Origin: Shinisaurus crocodilurus | Lineage: Eukaryota; Chordata; Lepidosauria; Squamata; Shinisauridae | DNA: 64,000 bases | Assembly (NCBI GenBank): GCA_021292165.1 | Contig: CM037883.1 | Location: forward strand, 10,121,434-10,185,433 | Reading direction: 5' to 3' | Shown: piece by piece, positions 10,500 to 20,019 of the stretch | How the letters are laid out: every line of letters starts with the position of its first letter | How positions within the stretch are numbered: the stretch's first letter is position 1 | The notes under the pieces: model-generated | Database searches by the model: none | What the model saw: the letters and a program-made list of their open reading frames with translations, nothing else | What the model was told of the DNA's origin: nothing | Program-made: the position numbers and the translations under genes

Positions 10500-11330
10500 A
10501 TGGATTATGGATTATGCAATACCGCTAAACATAGGAAAGGCACAATGACAGAAGAATTCAATTTTAAGAGTGTAATATTTATTGATTTGTTTCCCAGTAA
10601 CTAGATTACTATGCTGAGATCTAACAATCGAGTCAAGTTTATTTCAAACTGTCTTAGCCGTAGCCATAATAACAACTGGATAGATAGATAGAAAGAAGAG
10701 ATAATTGATTCAATTGTTTAGAGAAAACATGTCCTACAGCCCTCCTAGGGCTATACCACTTAAGAATGCAGATGTGAGACTGTCAAGTTGGAATCTGTCC
10801 ACACACACCCCACTCGCCGCCACCGCCACCACCTGAAACTCTCTGCATTTGGACAATTTCTTTCTTACATGTTATATTCCCACCCCACAGCATGCGGACA
10901 ACCCCCCCTCCCCCCATATCTATCCTGAAGTGGTACAGTCCCAGTAGAACTCTGCCATAAGTTTTTTTTTTTCCTTTCTTAATGTTTGAATGAGCTCTCA
11001 GGCATCCAGTTGAATGATCCAAAAAAACCTACAGGAGGGATACAGTGGATGGCTGAGTGAGTTTGTGGGCAGGTGAGTGGGTGGACAAATGGATAAGCAA
11101 ACGCTACCAGATCTTAACTTAACTAACATGTTTGCTTGCTTGCTTGCCTGTTTTAAATATTAAAAACCACCCTTCATCCACAGAATCCCAGGGTAGTGGG
11201 GGGGGGGGGATCAAAAACAAACAAATCCAATATAAAAACCATAAAATTACACATTAAAAACGGCATAAATGATGCTGTTTAAACCACAATAATCCATGGA
11301 ACGTCTTGTAGAATATTGTACTATTATTAT
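10500..11330. other. intronic DNA, GATA and G/C runs
   Basis: A GATA run lies near 10680, and C/G-rich purine-pyrimidine runs at 10895-10915 and 11196-11209. The part 11145-11300 resembles a decayed L2 3' end in reverse (accacccttcatccac), but this is not certain. Confidence 0.25.
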
Positions 11331-11334
11331 ACCT

Positions 11335-11608
11335 TAGGAGTGGGCAATGTGTGGCCCTCCAAAAGCTTTTGCTTATAGCTCCTACTAATCCCTCACCATT
11401 GGCTATGCTGCTAGGGCAGTGATCTCCAACCTTGGGTCCCCAGATGTTTTTGGCCTACAACTCCCAGCATGCCCCAGCCAGCATAGCTGGGGCATGCTGG
11501 GAGTTGTAGGCCAAAAACATCTGGGGACCCAAGGTTGGAGAGCCCTGGGCTAGGGTGATGGGAATTCTAGGCCAAAACATCTGGAGGTCCACAAGTTGTC
11601 CACCACTG
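11335..11608. mobile_element. outer hairpin MITE carrying a nested MITE
   Basis: The outer arms (gtgggcaatgtgtggccctc and the complement of ggaggtccacaagttgtcca) are separated by the inner element 11417-11547. Confidence 0.6.
11417..11547. mobile_element. inner 131-bp hAT-type hairpin MITE
   Basis: Near-perfect palindrome from cagtgatctccaacc to ggttggagagccctg, with an 8-bp target duplication tgctaggg/ggctaggg (7 of 8 match). Same family as 12580, 27962, 31793, 52664 and 57501. Confidence 0.75.
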
Positions 11609-11655
11609 CAAATGCTTGGATGCATGAATAAGGCTGTTTTCTTTGCTTGCTATAG

Positions 11656-11755
11656 TGATCCCAAACCGGCCTGCCTTGGCAAAGATTGTCGTCGAAGGAT
11701 CCATAGCCTTTATTTTTGTTCTTCTAATTGGAATCATTGCATGGTGCATCCTGTC
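11656..11755 (+). CDS. exon encoding the transmembrane helix
   Basis: The acceptor is tgcttgctatag and the donor gtaagt is a strong consensus. The leading TG completes the codon left open at 7829, and the exon ends in TC. It encodes about 33 residues: a short PNRPALAK linker, then an uninterrupted hydrophobic run (SIAFIFVLLIGIIAWCIL, 18 residues) typical of a single membrane span. A lysine before the helix, and the heavily basic exons after it, predict that the C-terminal tail faces the cytosol. The open frame, splice signals and matching phases on both sides make this a convincing exon. The preceding intron (about 3.8 kb) carries an L2, three kinds of SINE and a nested hairpin MITE. Confidence 0.75.
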
Positions 11756-11793
11756 GTAAGTATGCCAGCAACTGGTGTGCCGTTTGTTGTTGG

Positions 11794-11925
11794 GGGAGGG
11801 GCATAGCTCAGTGGTACAGCGCATGTTTTGCATGCAGAAGGTCGCAGGTTCCATCCCTGGCATCTCCACATAAAACTGGGAAAGACTTCTAGCTGAAAAC
11901 CCGGAGAGCAACACATAAAGAAGGT
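11794..11925 (+). mobile_element. tRNA-Ala-derived SINE
   Basis: The head closely matches tRNA-Ala(UGC): catagctcagtggtacagcg, ttttgcatgc and ggttccatccctgg. It lies just downstream of the transmembrane exon, within the intron. Confidence 0.8.
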
Positions 11926-12087
11926 GGCAGAGTAGCTTTTAAACTGAACCCTGGGGAAAAGCTGACAGGAGCTGGGAAGCCTCTAGTTTGGGTTGAATCA
12001 TCCGTAGGGGACGAAAATGGGAATATTTCTGATTGCCCAAATATAGAAGGGGAAGAAATAGGCCATGAGCATATGGTGGGGAAAAAG

Positions 12088-12563
12088 GATATTGTAGAGT
12101 TGGAAAAGTTCAGAAAAGGGCAACTAAAATGATCAAGGGGCTAGAGCAACTCCCCTATGAGGAAAGGTTACAGCAGCTGGGATCATTTAGCTTAGAAAAA
12201 TGGTGAGTAAGGGGAGACATGAATCATGGAATCGTAGAGTTGGAAGGAGCCTATAAGGCCATCGAGTCCAAACCCCTGCTCAATGCAGGAGAACAGATGT
12301 GGGCAGCCCAGGCAGTCACCCATCCAAGCACTGACCTGGCTCATACCTGCTGAGCGTCAGCATGTGGCCTGCATTATGTGCTCTCCACGCCACCTGCAGT
12401 TGTGTGATAGATGTGTACAAAATTATGCATGGTGTGGAGGGTGCTGTTGCACTCATGTCCTGCTTGTGGGTTTCCTGCAGGCAGCTAGTTGGCTACTCTG
12501 TGAACAGAATGCTGGACTCGATGGGCCCTTGGTCTGATCCAGCATGGCTCTTCTTATGTTCTT
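12088..12563 (+). mobile_element. CR1 LINE 3' fragment interrupted by a 5S SINE
   Basis: Parts at 12088-12221 (agggcaactaaaatgatcaa) and 12368-12563 (ggactcgatgggcccttggt, ending cttcttatgttctt) are separated by the element at 12222-12367. Confidence 0.6.
12222..12367 (-). mobile_element. degraded 5S-rRNA SINE with CR1 tail
   Basis: A CR1 end (agagttggaaggagcctata) is followed by a decayed 5S block in reverse (gtcacccatccaagcactga). Confidence 0.6.
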
Positions 12564-12579
12564 ACCAGTCAGTGTAGAC

Positions 12580-12715
12580 CAGGGCTCTCCAACCTTGGGT
12601 CCCCAGATGTTGCTGGCCTACAGCTCCCAGCATACCCAGCCAGCATGGCTAATGGCAAGGGATTCTGGGAGCTGTTGTCCAGCAACATCTGGGGAGCCAA
12701 GGTTGGAGGGCCCTG
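12580..12715. mobile_element. 136-bp hAT-type hairpin MITE
   Basis: It runs from cagggctctccaaccttggg to the complementary end ggagggccctg, with perfect 8-bp duplication gtgtagac on both sides (12572-12579, 12716-12723). It interrupts a tRNA-Ala SINE remnant that resumes to about 12780. Confidence 0.85.
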
Positions 12716-12831
12716 GTGTAGACAATACTGACACAGATGGAGCAACCGTCTGACTCGGGATAAGGCAGATTCCTATGTTCCATTTTAAATCACCCATTTA
12801 TCCAGAACCATGAGGACGATGATCTTACTTA

Positions 12832-13020
12832 TTATGCAGGACCATAGTTCAGTGACAGAGCACAGGCTTTGCCTGCAAAAGGTCCCAGGTCCAATTACTG
12901 TCATCTCGTACGGTTGGGAAAGATTCCTGTCTGAAACCCTTGAGAGCCACTGCCAATCAGCATAGACATCACTAAGCGAGATTGATCAATGGTCTGACCC
13001 AATATAAGGCAGTTCCCTAT
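12832..13020 (+). mobile_element. tRNA-Ala-derived SINE, decayed
   Basis: Recognisable tagttcagtgacagagcac, gaaacccttgagagccactg and atataaggcagttccctatg, in the intron before exon 13214. Confidence 0.7.
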
Positions 13021-13213
13021 GCTGCTGCTGAATAAATGTTCACTGGCAGTAGTAATAAATGGTTTTGGATAGTAGTGCATTCCACCCTGATGAGTGGTGG
13101 CAGCTGGTGGGCAGGAGTTCCAGCAGGAAGGTCTTAATCAAAAAGTGACTTCCTGTTCCAAGGGGAGGTTTAGAATGCTCTTCTTCCTTTAATGAAACCA
13201 TCTCCCCTTTCAG

Positions 13214-13362
13214 TTCGAAAGAGGATGAACTGAAGCAGCTTGGCCCTAAGATCAAGACCTATGCCAAAAAAAATTACTTCTTGAGGCAAATCCAGAAGGA
13301 AAAAGAGGCAGCCAAAAAGAAGCTAAAGAAAGAAAGGGAAATCGGAGGCTCCTCTGGGTCAG
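13214..13362 (+). CDS. exon encoding charged juxtamembrane coiled-coil-like segment
   Basis: The acceptor is a long pyrimidine tract ending ccctttcag and the donor is gtaccg, less typical but usable. The first base completes the TC left at 11755, and one base is left over at the end, as the last exon requires. The 50 codons read SSKEDELKQLGPKIKTYAKK and continue with alternating Lys/Glu and regularly placed Leu/Ile. This suggests a helical, possibly coiled-coil stalk right after the membrane helix, followed by a Gly/Ser-rich hinge (GGSSGS). It would lie on the cytosolic side. Nothing here identifies an enzyme or a named domain. Confidence 0.72.
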
Positions 13363-14318
13363 GTACCGTTGTTGTGAACAGAAAGTTAACCTGTTGATTA
13401 ACTTGTCCTACCAGTGCAAAAAGGCCAAAGCAAGCAGATCTCTCTCCCTGGATGGTTGGTTAACCATCAGATGTTGGTGGAAAAGCAGGCACTCTGGTGT
13501 ATTTTTCTATGTGCTCTTTTAAAAATACTAATGATTTCTGCTGTGTCAGCTTATTTGGCCATCACTACCCACTTTGATAATACAACTGGGAAACAAAATC
13601 TAACTTCCCATCATGCCTCCATTAGGAAGGGTTCGTTTTGTTCTATCCAGTTATGTAACATGGAATCTAATATACTGTGTGATTGATATCTTGTCAAGGA
13701 AGGTCATTCTTATTCCCATTTTACAGATGAGGTTAGGCAGTGCTGGGTCCAGAGTTTGGCATGGTAGCTACTTGTGGAGCCCACTATCCAAGAGCCAGTA
13801 GCACCATCTTTATTCTCACTCAGCATGGGACCACCTAGGTCAGAAGCAGCATCCTAGGTAGTTAAGTGACACTCTTAGTCAAGGGCCCCGATCCTGTCCA
13901 TGCACACAAATGGTAGATCCAGACTGTCCTGCTCTAAATTGAGTCCTGGCGCTTTGCTAAGCAAAAATAGGGATGTATACAATAGAGTATAGCCAATTTA
14001 GCAAGCAAAGGGTCAAGGACAGGTTGTTGTTTTTCCCAGAGTGCGGTCTGAAGTGCAGCCCAGGTCAAAAGCCAGGAGAGCAATCAAGTAAAAACACAGT
14101 CCAAAAGCAGAGTCAGGTAGAAGTCCAGTGGTCAGTAGCACAGAGGTCCAAACACATGGCAAGGTCAGGGAGAAAACAGGATACAGGGACTAGAGCTGAA
14201 GTTCAGACATTGTTTCCAACAGCTCTCAAGTTACAAGTAAGAACTGATCTAGCTAGAGCTACTAGAGCTGCCCACCCAGGTCTCAGCTGCATCACTAGAG
14301 GCTTGTTAGATATCCTCC
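13363..14318. other. intronic stretch without recognised element
   Basis: No splice-bounded exon or repeat family is identified. The part after 14030 is rich in short AGTCC/CAGG-type motifs and may be retroelement debris. Confidence 0.25.
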
Positions 14319-14672
14319 TCATGAAGAGAGCCCCTTATGAGTAGTCCTCTTCAATAAGCAAGCACTCCTTTGCCTGCCCACCATCCTATTATGGATCATA
14401 AGCCACCGGTATTCTCGGGGGCTATGCGGTGTCCCAGCATCCTGCTCTGCCTCAGAAACTGAGCTCTCCATCTCTCCAGAAGGCAGATTCAAAGGCATCA
14501 CCCCTGAGGGGCCAGGGCCATCTTGGGTAGTGTCAGGGTCTTCTGAGGGGCCAAATGGCTCTGAAGGTTCTGGCTCCTCCTCTGAAGATGACTCCAGTGG
14601 CTGAGACCATGACACAGGCTTGGGTTTGGGTGGAAAGGAAGCATCTTGATAAAAACTATCCAATTTACTCAA
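14319..14672 (-). other. unassigned acidic open frame, possibly from a retroelement
   Basis: A minus-strand frame of 117 codons is rich in Pro, Ser and Glu (for example SSEEEPEPSEPFGPSEDPD). It lies in the intron just before the last exon of the membrane-protein gene, inside a 14030-14680 stretch with many short CAG/AGTCC-like motifs. Such frames are common in degraded retroelement leaders. I see no domain and cannot assign it. Confidence 0.2.
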
Positions 14673-14742
14673 GATTAGGCTCAGATGTGAAAGTGGAAGT
14701 TAGTCTGATACCATCTTCCTAAAATATCCTATTATATTGTAG

Positions 14743-15463
14743 ATGAAGAGGAAGAATTGATGGGAAAGGATTTGAAAAAAGGAAAACTAAAAAGTAGAAA
14801 GAAACAAGAGGAAGAAGATGAGCAAGAAGAATCCGAAGAAGAGGAAGAACGTTCTGTTGTGGAAGCAAAAGGGAAGAAAAAAAAGAAGAAAGGTAAAAAG
14901 CATGCAATAAAGAAGAAATTGGGTAAGATTAAGAAGGTAGCAAAATCCGAGGCTGTTCAAAAGCATGTAGACAAGATTAAGAAGGCAGCAAAGTCCAAAG
15001 CCGTTAAAAAGCATGTTGGTAAAATTAAGAAGGCAGCAAAGTCCAAGGCCATTAAAAAGCATGTTGGTAAAATTAAGAAGGCAGCAAAGTCCAAGGCCAT
15101 TAAAAAGCATGTTGGTAAAATTAAGAAGCAGCAAACTCCAAGGCCGTTAAAAAGCATGTTGGTAAAATTAAGAAGGCAGCAAACTCCAAGGCTGTTCAAA
15201 AGCACATGGATAAGATTAAGAAGGCAGGGAAATCCAAGGCCGATGGGAAAAATAAGAAGGCAACAAACAAAAAGTCTAAAGAACTGAAGCTCATTAAGGT
15301 GAAGGAGGATAACAAGAAGGAGAAGGGACATGTGAAGAAGAAGTTAAAAGAGAAGACCTCTAAAAACAAGAAAGGAAGTGGGATGAAAAGTAAAGAAAGA
15401 GTCCACAGAAAAGTCAAACGTAAAAAAGACCAAGAGGAGTCAGAAGAGTCTGACACTGACTAG
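14743..15463 (+). CDS. last exon: acidic patch, seven 16-residue lysine repeats, stop; frameshifted in this sequence
   Basis: The acceptor tattatattgtag precedes AT, which completes the codon left at 13362. The exon encodes an acidic patch (EEEDEQEESEEEEE), a poly-Lys block, then seven units of about 16 residues (14913-15247, model KHVGKIKKAAKSKAIK), then more Lys-rich sequence ending EESEESDTD with TAG at 15461-15463. In unit five, AAGAAGCAGC replaces the AAGAAGGCAGC seen in the other units. The one-base loss after 15128 throws the reading frame off, with an early stop near 15287. Restoring one base would make the exon length fit the terminal stop, and the downstream frame is still clean for more than 85 codons. 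The loss therefore looks recent, allelic or a sequencing error. The tail resembles histone H1 tails and other repeat-tailed membrane proteins in composition only. Total visible protein is about 360 residues. Confidence 0.72.
14913..15247 (+). repeat. in-frame 48-bp minisatellite (7 units) within the last exon
   Basis: Seven tandem units of 48 bp encode 16-residue Lys/Ala repeats. Units three and four are nearly identical at the DNA level, indicating recent duplication or homogenisation. The first and last units are diverged. Unit five lacks one G, which causes the frameshift. Copy number is likely to vary between individuals. Confidence 0.8.
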
Positions 15464-15485
15464 CAGTCAGAAGCAGATGGGACCA

Positions 15486-15491
15486 AATAAA
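15486..15491 (+). promoter_or_regulatory. poly(A) signal AATAAA of the lysine-rich membrane-protein gene
   Basis: A canonical AATAAA lies 23 bases after the stop codon at 15461-15463, which would give a very short 3' untranslated region. No second clear signal was traced in the next few hundred bases, so this is the likely site, though an alternative distal site cannot be excluded. Confidence 0.45.
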
Positions 15492-15869
15492 GAAAGCAGA
15501 CCATCCATCACCTCAAAGAGAAGATGGCTTTTCCCCAGATGATTGTACATCTTACCCATTCGCCTGGTTTGGAGAAGATGGAGCAACTTCCTCTGCAAGC
15601 CATTCCTCTTCCCCTGGTGGAGAACACTGTAATGTCTCCGGCAGGTGAGATTTAATACAAAATATTAAAAGGCATATATAGAATGCAGGTGTCCAAGAGT
15701 TACCTTTTCAAGGACGTAAAGTGTGTGTGGGGGTCTCTTTTCTCAAAGTGTGAGGCATGCCTCCAAGAGGCACAACAGTTGTTAAGGGGAATATAGACTC
15801 AGCCATGACACTCCCCCTGCCTACCTTTTTAGTTTTAATTTACAACAACAGCAACCCATCTATCTATCA

Positions 15870-16110
15870 TTGGGTAATATCCAATGTTAGTCCAACATAG
15901 AGTAGACCCATTGAAATGAATGAGACTTATGTTAGTCACAACTAAATTAAGTCCCATTCATTTCAATGGGACTATTCTATGTAGGATTAACATTGGATAC
16001 GACCTAATATGATCAGTAAGGATGCAATCCTATGCATGTTTAGACAGAAAAAGGTCCTACAACTCCTAGAATGCTGGGAGTTGTAGGATGTTTTTCTCTC
16101 TAATGTTCAT
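15870..16110. repeat. two palindromic MITE-like elements
   Basis: 15870-16010 has arms around acccattgaaatgaatg and its complement, with ends ccaatgttag and aacattgga. 16020-16110 contains cctacaactcctagaatgct and a complementary arm. Confidence 0.55.
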
Positions 16111-16111
16111 A

Positions 16112-16427
16112 GCATTGTGCCCTGACATACCATAAAACCCATAAAACGTTCAGATAATCAATAAGTGCTAGAACAATCACATTTAAGTGACAAACATTAA
16201 TTGCAGCTCTAACTGGCATATCCAGCAGTCAAAAGCTAATCTGAACAAAAAACTTTTCCTGGCTCACTTCAACAGGCCCATCTCCCAAATCTGTCAGATG
16301 TCTTGCGGACAATGGGTCTACAGTCCGGGGGGGGGATGACAGATTATGCCCCCTAAACTGTTGCCACCAATTGTAAGTAGGAGGGCCTTGCTATAAATGA
16401 TTGCCACTTGATCTCAACATGGGAGAA
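16112..16427. other. unassigned intergenic stretch
   Basis: No gene or repeat recognised. A G-run lies at 16328-16336. Confidence 0.2.
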
Positions 16428-16475
16428 GGTTTGTAGCTCAGTGATAGAAATACTTTGCAAGGAGAAGGTCCAAGG
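16428..16475 (+). mobile_element. tRNA-Ala SINE head cut by CR1
   Basis: Only the head (gtttgtagctcagtgataga to gagaaggtcc) remains, then CR1 sequence starts. Confidence 0.5.
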
Positions 16476-16993
16476 TTGGTCAGACCTCATTTCAAACACT
16501 GTGTCCAGTTCTAGACACCACACTTGAAGAAGGATTCAGATAAACTGGAATGAGTTCAGAGAAGGGCAACAAAGATCATCAGGGGACTAGAATTTAAGTC
16601 CTAAAAGGAGAGATTGAAGGAACTGGGCATGTTTAGCCTTGGGAAGAGCAGACTGAGGAGGGATATGATAGCACCTTCAAGTAACAAAAGAGCTGTCACC
16701 CAGGAGAGGGCTGCAACCTGTTCTCTATCATCCAAGAGTGTAGGACACAAAATAACAGGAAGTTACCAGAAGGCAGATTTTAGCTGAACATCAGGAAAAA
16801 ACATCCTATGGGTCAGAGCAGTCAGACAAACTGCCTAGGGAGGTGGTGGGCTCTCCATCGCTGGAGGTATTAAAGCAGAGACTGGACAGCCATCTGTCAG
16901 AGATGCTTTCAACTGGATTCCTGGACTGAGCGGGGGGGGTGGGGGGTGGACTTGATGGCCTAAATGGCCCCTTCCAACTCTATGATTATAGGA
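16476..16993 (+). mobile_element. CR1 LINE 3' fragment
   Basis: Decayed CR1 ORF end (agggcaacaaagatcatcag, gtggtgggctctccatcgct) and tail (ccccttccaactctatga). No open frame remains. Confidence 0.75.
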
Positions 16994-16999
16994 GAAGAA

Positions 17000-17785
17000 T
17001 ATTCCTGTTGTAGCTATTCTTGATGGGGGGGGTGTTTTTGTTTTTGTTATCTTGTTTGATAATTTGTGGCAAGAACCATAGCAATTGTTGAAGTTGCTTG
17101 GTGAAAATTTTCGAATGTACACAAATTGCAAAAATAAGGGTTAAATTAAGACAGTTTACAATTTTGTCTTTAAAAGGTGTGCAGACCAGATAAACTGCAC
17201 CCCCTACATTTTTGGCAGGCCCCCCCTAGAACCTTTAGGCTGGTTATGGGTCTGCCTCATCCCCTTCTCTTGAAGTGCTGTGGTCCAGATACGAATTGGG
17301 GCTGCACACACTTACTTGAGAGTAAATAAAGCTATCATGCATAGCTACACAACTATGATTAGATAAATGTTTACTTTGGCTATGAATTGCGGGTGGCAGC
17401 CTCTTGGTGTAGTATTTTGCAAGCCCCTGGACTGGCCCCATCTATCCAGGCTGGCCATTGGATCCCTGGGGGCAGGAAGAAATATCAGAGGCCTTCTTGT
17501 TCCAGTTGAATCTTCCATGAGCAACAAGGTCTTCCTGAGTTTTGATGTGTTCCTGTCTCCTCGGTTGTCATCTGGTCCTGACTTCGGACTTTCTCTTTGG
17601 CCCAGGCTTCTTGATTGCTCCTCAGTCCTGCCTCTTGGTTTGCTCTTTGGTCCTGACTTCTGGCTTGTCCCATTGCTTCTGGTTCCCAGTTCCTGGCTGA
17701 CCTCAGATGGCTGCCCCATGGCCCAGTCCTGACAGGCTGGTCATTGCTAATAATGTCTAGAGGTAGCTGTAATAGTCTATTGCAG
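17000..17785. other. unassigned repeat-like stretch
   Basis: 17540-17740 carries a degenerate direct repeat of a 'tggtcctgacttctgg'-type motif in both strands' open frames. It may be LTR or satellite debris. No gene. Confidence 0.25.
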
Positions 17786-18073
17786 CAAAAACAACAAAGG
17801 GTCTTGTGGCACCTTAAAGACTAACATATTTATTCTGGCACATCAGCAAGTTTAATTCCATCACCAGAGGCTTAGAGGGGGATAAAGGATTTTTATCATA
17901 CTTCATGCGTGAATTGACTTACCTAGTGCCAGGATGTTTGTGCTATCAGCAACAACTGTACTGTGAATGACTATTGTTAATAATGCAATTGTCACTCTCT
18001 GGTCTTTCTGCATTTAATTTCTTTCTGACCTCACTATTTACAATTCTTTCCCCACTACCATCATTATATACTG

Positions 18074-18300
18074 CAGGGGAGGCTGGTGACTCCTATTTCG
18101 GTGGGGCTCCTTTTCCATTGCAGGTTTTGCAGGTTTTATTTGGAGCTTCCTAGGAGCTATCCATGGTGCTCCATAGTGGTGAACCTGTTTTGGGGCTGGA
18201 GTTCAGAACCATGGGTAGCTCCTATGAAGCTCCAAATACAGCCTGCAAACCTTCAATGGAAAAGGAACCCCACCGAAATAGGAGTCACCAGCCTCCCCTG
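18074..18300. mobile_element. 227-bp hairpin hAT-type MITE
   Basis: The ends caggggaggctggtgactcc and its complement bound a palindromic body. Target duplication atatactg/gtatactg (7 of 8). A diverged half copy is at 36018-36160. Confidence 0.75.
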
Positions 18301-18313
18301 GTATACTGTATAT

Positions 18314-18432
18314 CAGGGATAGGATATACTTGGCCTACAACTCCCATGATCCCTCACCATTGGCTATGCTGGCTAGGGCTCATGGGAGTTGTAGGCCAAA
18401 ACATCTGAAGGGCCACAAGTTGCCCACCCCTG
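18314..18432. mobile_element. 119-bp hairpin hAT-type MITE
   Basis: It runs cagggataggatatac to ttgcccacccctg, with palindromic arms around ggcctacaactcccatgat and perfect 8-bp duplication ctgtatat. It sits next to the MITE ending at 18300. Confidence 0.8.
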
Positions 18433-18599
18433 CTGTATATAAACCTCAAACAACCCACAGCATTCCATGCATCTCATGAAGTGGACTATAGTCCATGGAA
18501 GCTTATGCCAGAATAAATGTGTTAGCCTTGTTATTGCTAATGATGTGCTCCATCAGAGAAGAAAACGAATGGTCAAAATTTAATGGAATCAGCAGGTAA

Positions 18600-18870
18600 G
18601 AATTCTCTCTTACAGAATGGACAAATTCACAGAAAGGAGGTCTACCGCTGGCTACTGGTCATGATGACTATATAGAACCTCCATGTTCAGAAGCAATTTA
18701 CCAGTGAATACCATTTGCTAGGGAGCAACATCAGGGTAGGGCTATTGCCTTCATGAGCTGCTAGTCGGCTTCTTGGATGCATCTGAATGGCCACTGTGGG
18801 AAACCACAGTGAAGGACTGGATGGTGCTTTGGTCCGATCCATCAGGACAGTTACATTTTTATGAGAATTT
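18600..18870 (+). mobile_element. CR1 LINE 3' end fragment
   Basis: ggtctaccgctggctactgg and gaaccacagtgaaggactgg-like sequence match the 3' end pattern of the CR1 copy that follows. Confidence 0.5.
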
Positions 18871-18874
18871 TCAT

Positions 18875-19480
18875 CCAATACACCTCTGTGTGATAACAGG
18901 AAGTACTTCTTCACACAGCGCATAGTTAAACTGTGGAATTCACTTCCACAGGATGTGGTGATGGCCACCAATTTGGACAGCTTTAAAAGGGGATTAGACA
19001 AATTCATGGAGGAGAAGGCTATCAATGGCTACTAGTCCTGATTGGCTATATGCTTCCTCCAGTATCAGACGCAGTGTGCTTTTTTCCCCAAAGATGCTTG
19101 CTAGAATCCTAGAGTTAGAGGGGGACTTGGAGGCTATCTAATCCAACCCATACAGAGGCAGGATGCCTACATACACCAGTTGCTGTGGAACATGGGCAGG
19201 AGGGTGCTGTTGCGCTCATAGATTTCATAGATTATAGAGTTGGAAGGAGCCTACAAGGCTATCGAGTCCAACCCCCTGCTTAATGCAGGAAACTAGAGGA
19301 GGGGTCTCCCATCCAAGTAATAACCAGGTCTGACCCTGCTTAGCTTTCCGCACTCAGACAAGCTGAGCCAGCGTGAGCCACAGCAGGCCTGTAGGGCTGG
19401 TTGGCCACTGTGTGAACAGAATGCTGGACTGGATGGACCCTTGGTCTGATCCAGCACGGCTCTTCTTATGTTCTTATGTT
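18875..19480 (+). mobile_element. CR1 LINE 3' end, split by a 5S SINE
   Basis: gaattcacttccacaggatg, ggatggacccttggtctgat and a terminal ttcttatgttcttatgttct are CR1 3' features. The 5S SINE at 19217-19390 interrupts it. Confidence 0.7.
19217..19390 (-). mobile_element. 5S-rRNA-derived SINE with CR1 tail
   Basis: Inverted copy: the CR1 tail (agagttggaaggagcctaca) first, then the 5S block (ctgcttagctttccgcactc). Inserted into CR1. Confidence 0.8.
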
Positions 19481-19489
19481 CTTAATTTA

Positions 19490-20010
19490 TAACTGCTGAT
19501 GAGAAGGTGTGAGCATTTTTTCACCATAACATTCAAGAATGCGGCAGCATTTTTTTCTTCTTTCAACGTTTGTTCTATCTCTATAACTGAATTGGTTTTT
19601 ATAAGTAATACCAGGGCATTGCCATTAGGGGGAGCCAACAACACATCCCAAACCTCAAATCAAGTCTTTTCAGTCCTTTAGAAATTATATTATCTCTTTA
19701 AAAAAATAATAATAAAAAGCAGCAACACACCTTTAGATAAACACCACGGCTCTTATTGAGCCTCTCGCTTTTTAAAAGCACCAACTTGTATTGTAGAGAA
19801 CATGTTGGAATATTTTGTTAAACAATGCTTAAACACTGTTCAAATAGTTCTGGGTTCCTCCAAAATTAAATTTTACATAGTAACTTACTTTGTTGAGCTT
19901 TGGAGAATGCTGCTGGATCCAGAAATGCTTTGATAAAATGGTCTATTTGAGATACTGGTTCTGTTATTGGCTAGATCAGCCTTCCCCAAACTGGGCATAT
20001 AAATGCCCCA
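19490..20010. other. single-copy AT-rich stretch
   Basis: No repeat family or gene is recognised. Confidence 0.2.
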
Positions 20011-20019
20011 TCATACCAT

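Larger units (their letters stand above)
17789..18535. repeat. inverted pair of an unclassified repeat flanking two MITEs
   Basis: The block gtcttgtggcaccttaaaga (17800) and, facing it, agtccatggaagcttatgcc with aataaatgtgttagcc (18485-18525) are the two ends of a dispersed repeat common in amniotes. The two MITEs at 18074 and 18314 lie between them. Class not assigned. Confidence 0.4.

Noticed and set aside
11794..11866. Functional tRNA-Ala gene
   Set aside because: The head matches tRNA-Ala, but cloverleaf pairing is decayed and the SINE body follows directly.
14787..15456. Leucine/phenylalanine-rich minus-strand frames opposite the last exon
   Set aside because: They are the mirror of the Lys-rich repeat codons on the plus strand.
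17345..17732. Overlapping open frames on both strands as a gene
   Set aside because: Low-complexity direct repeats explain them; no domain or splice context.
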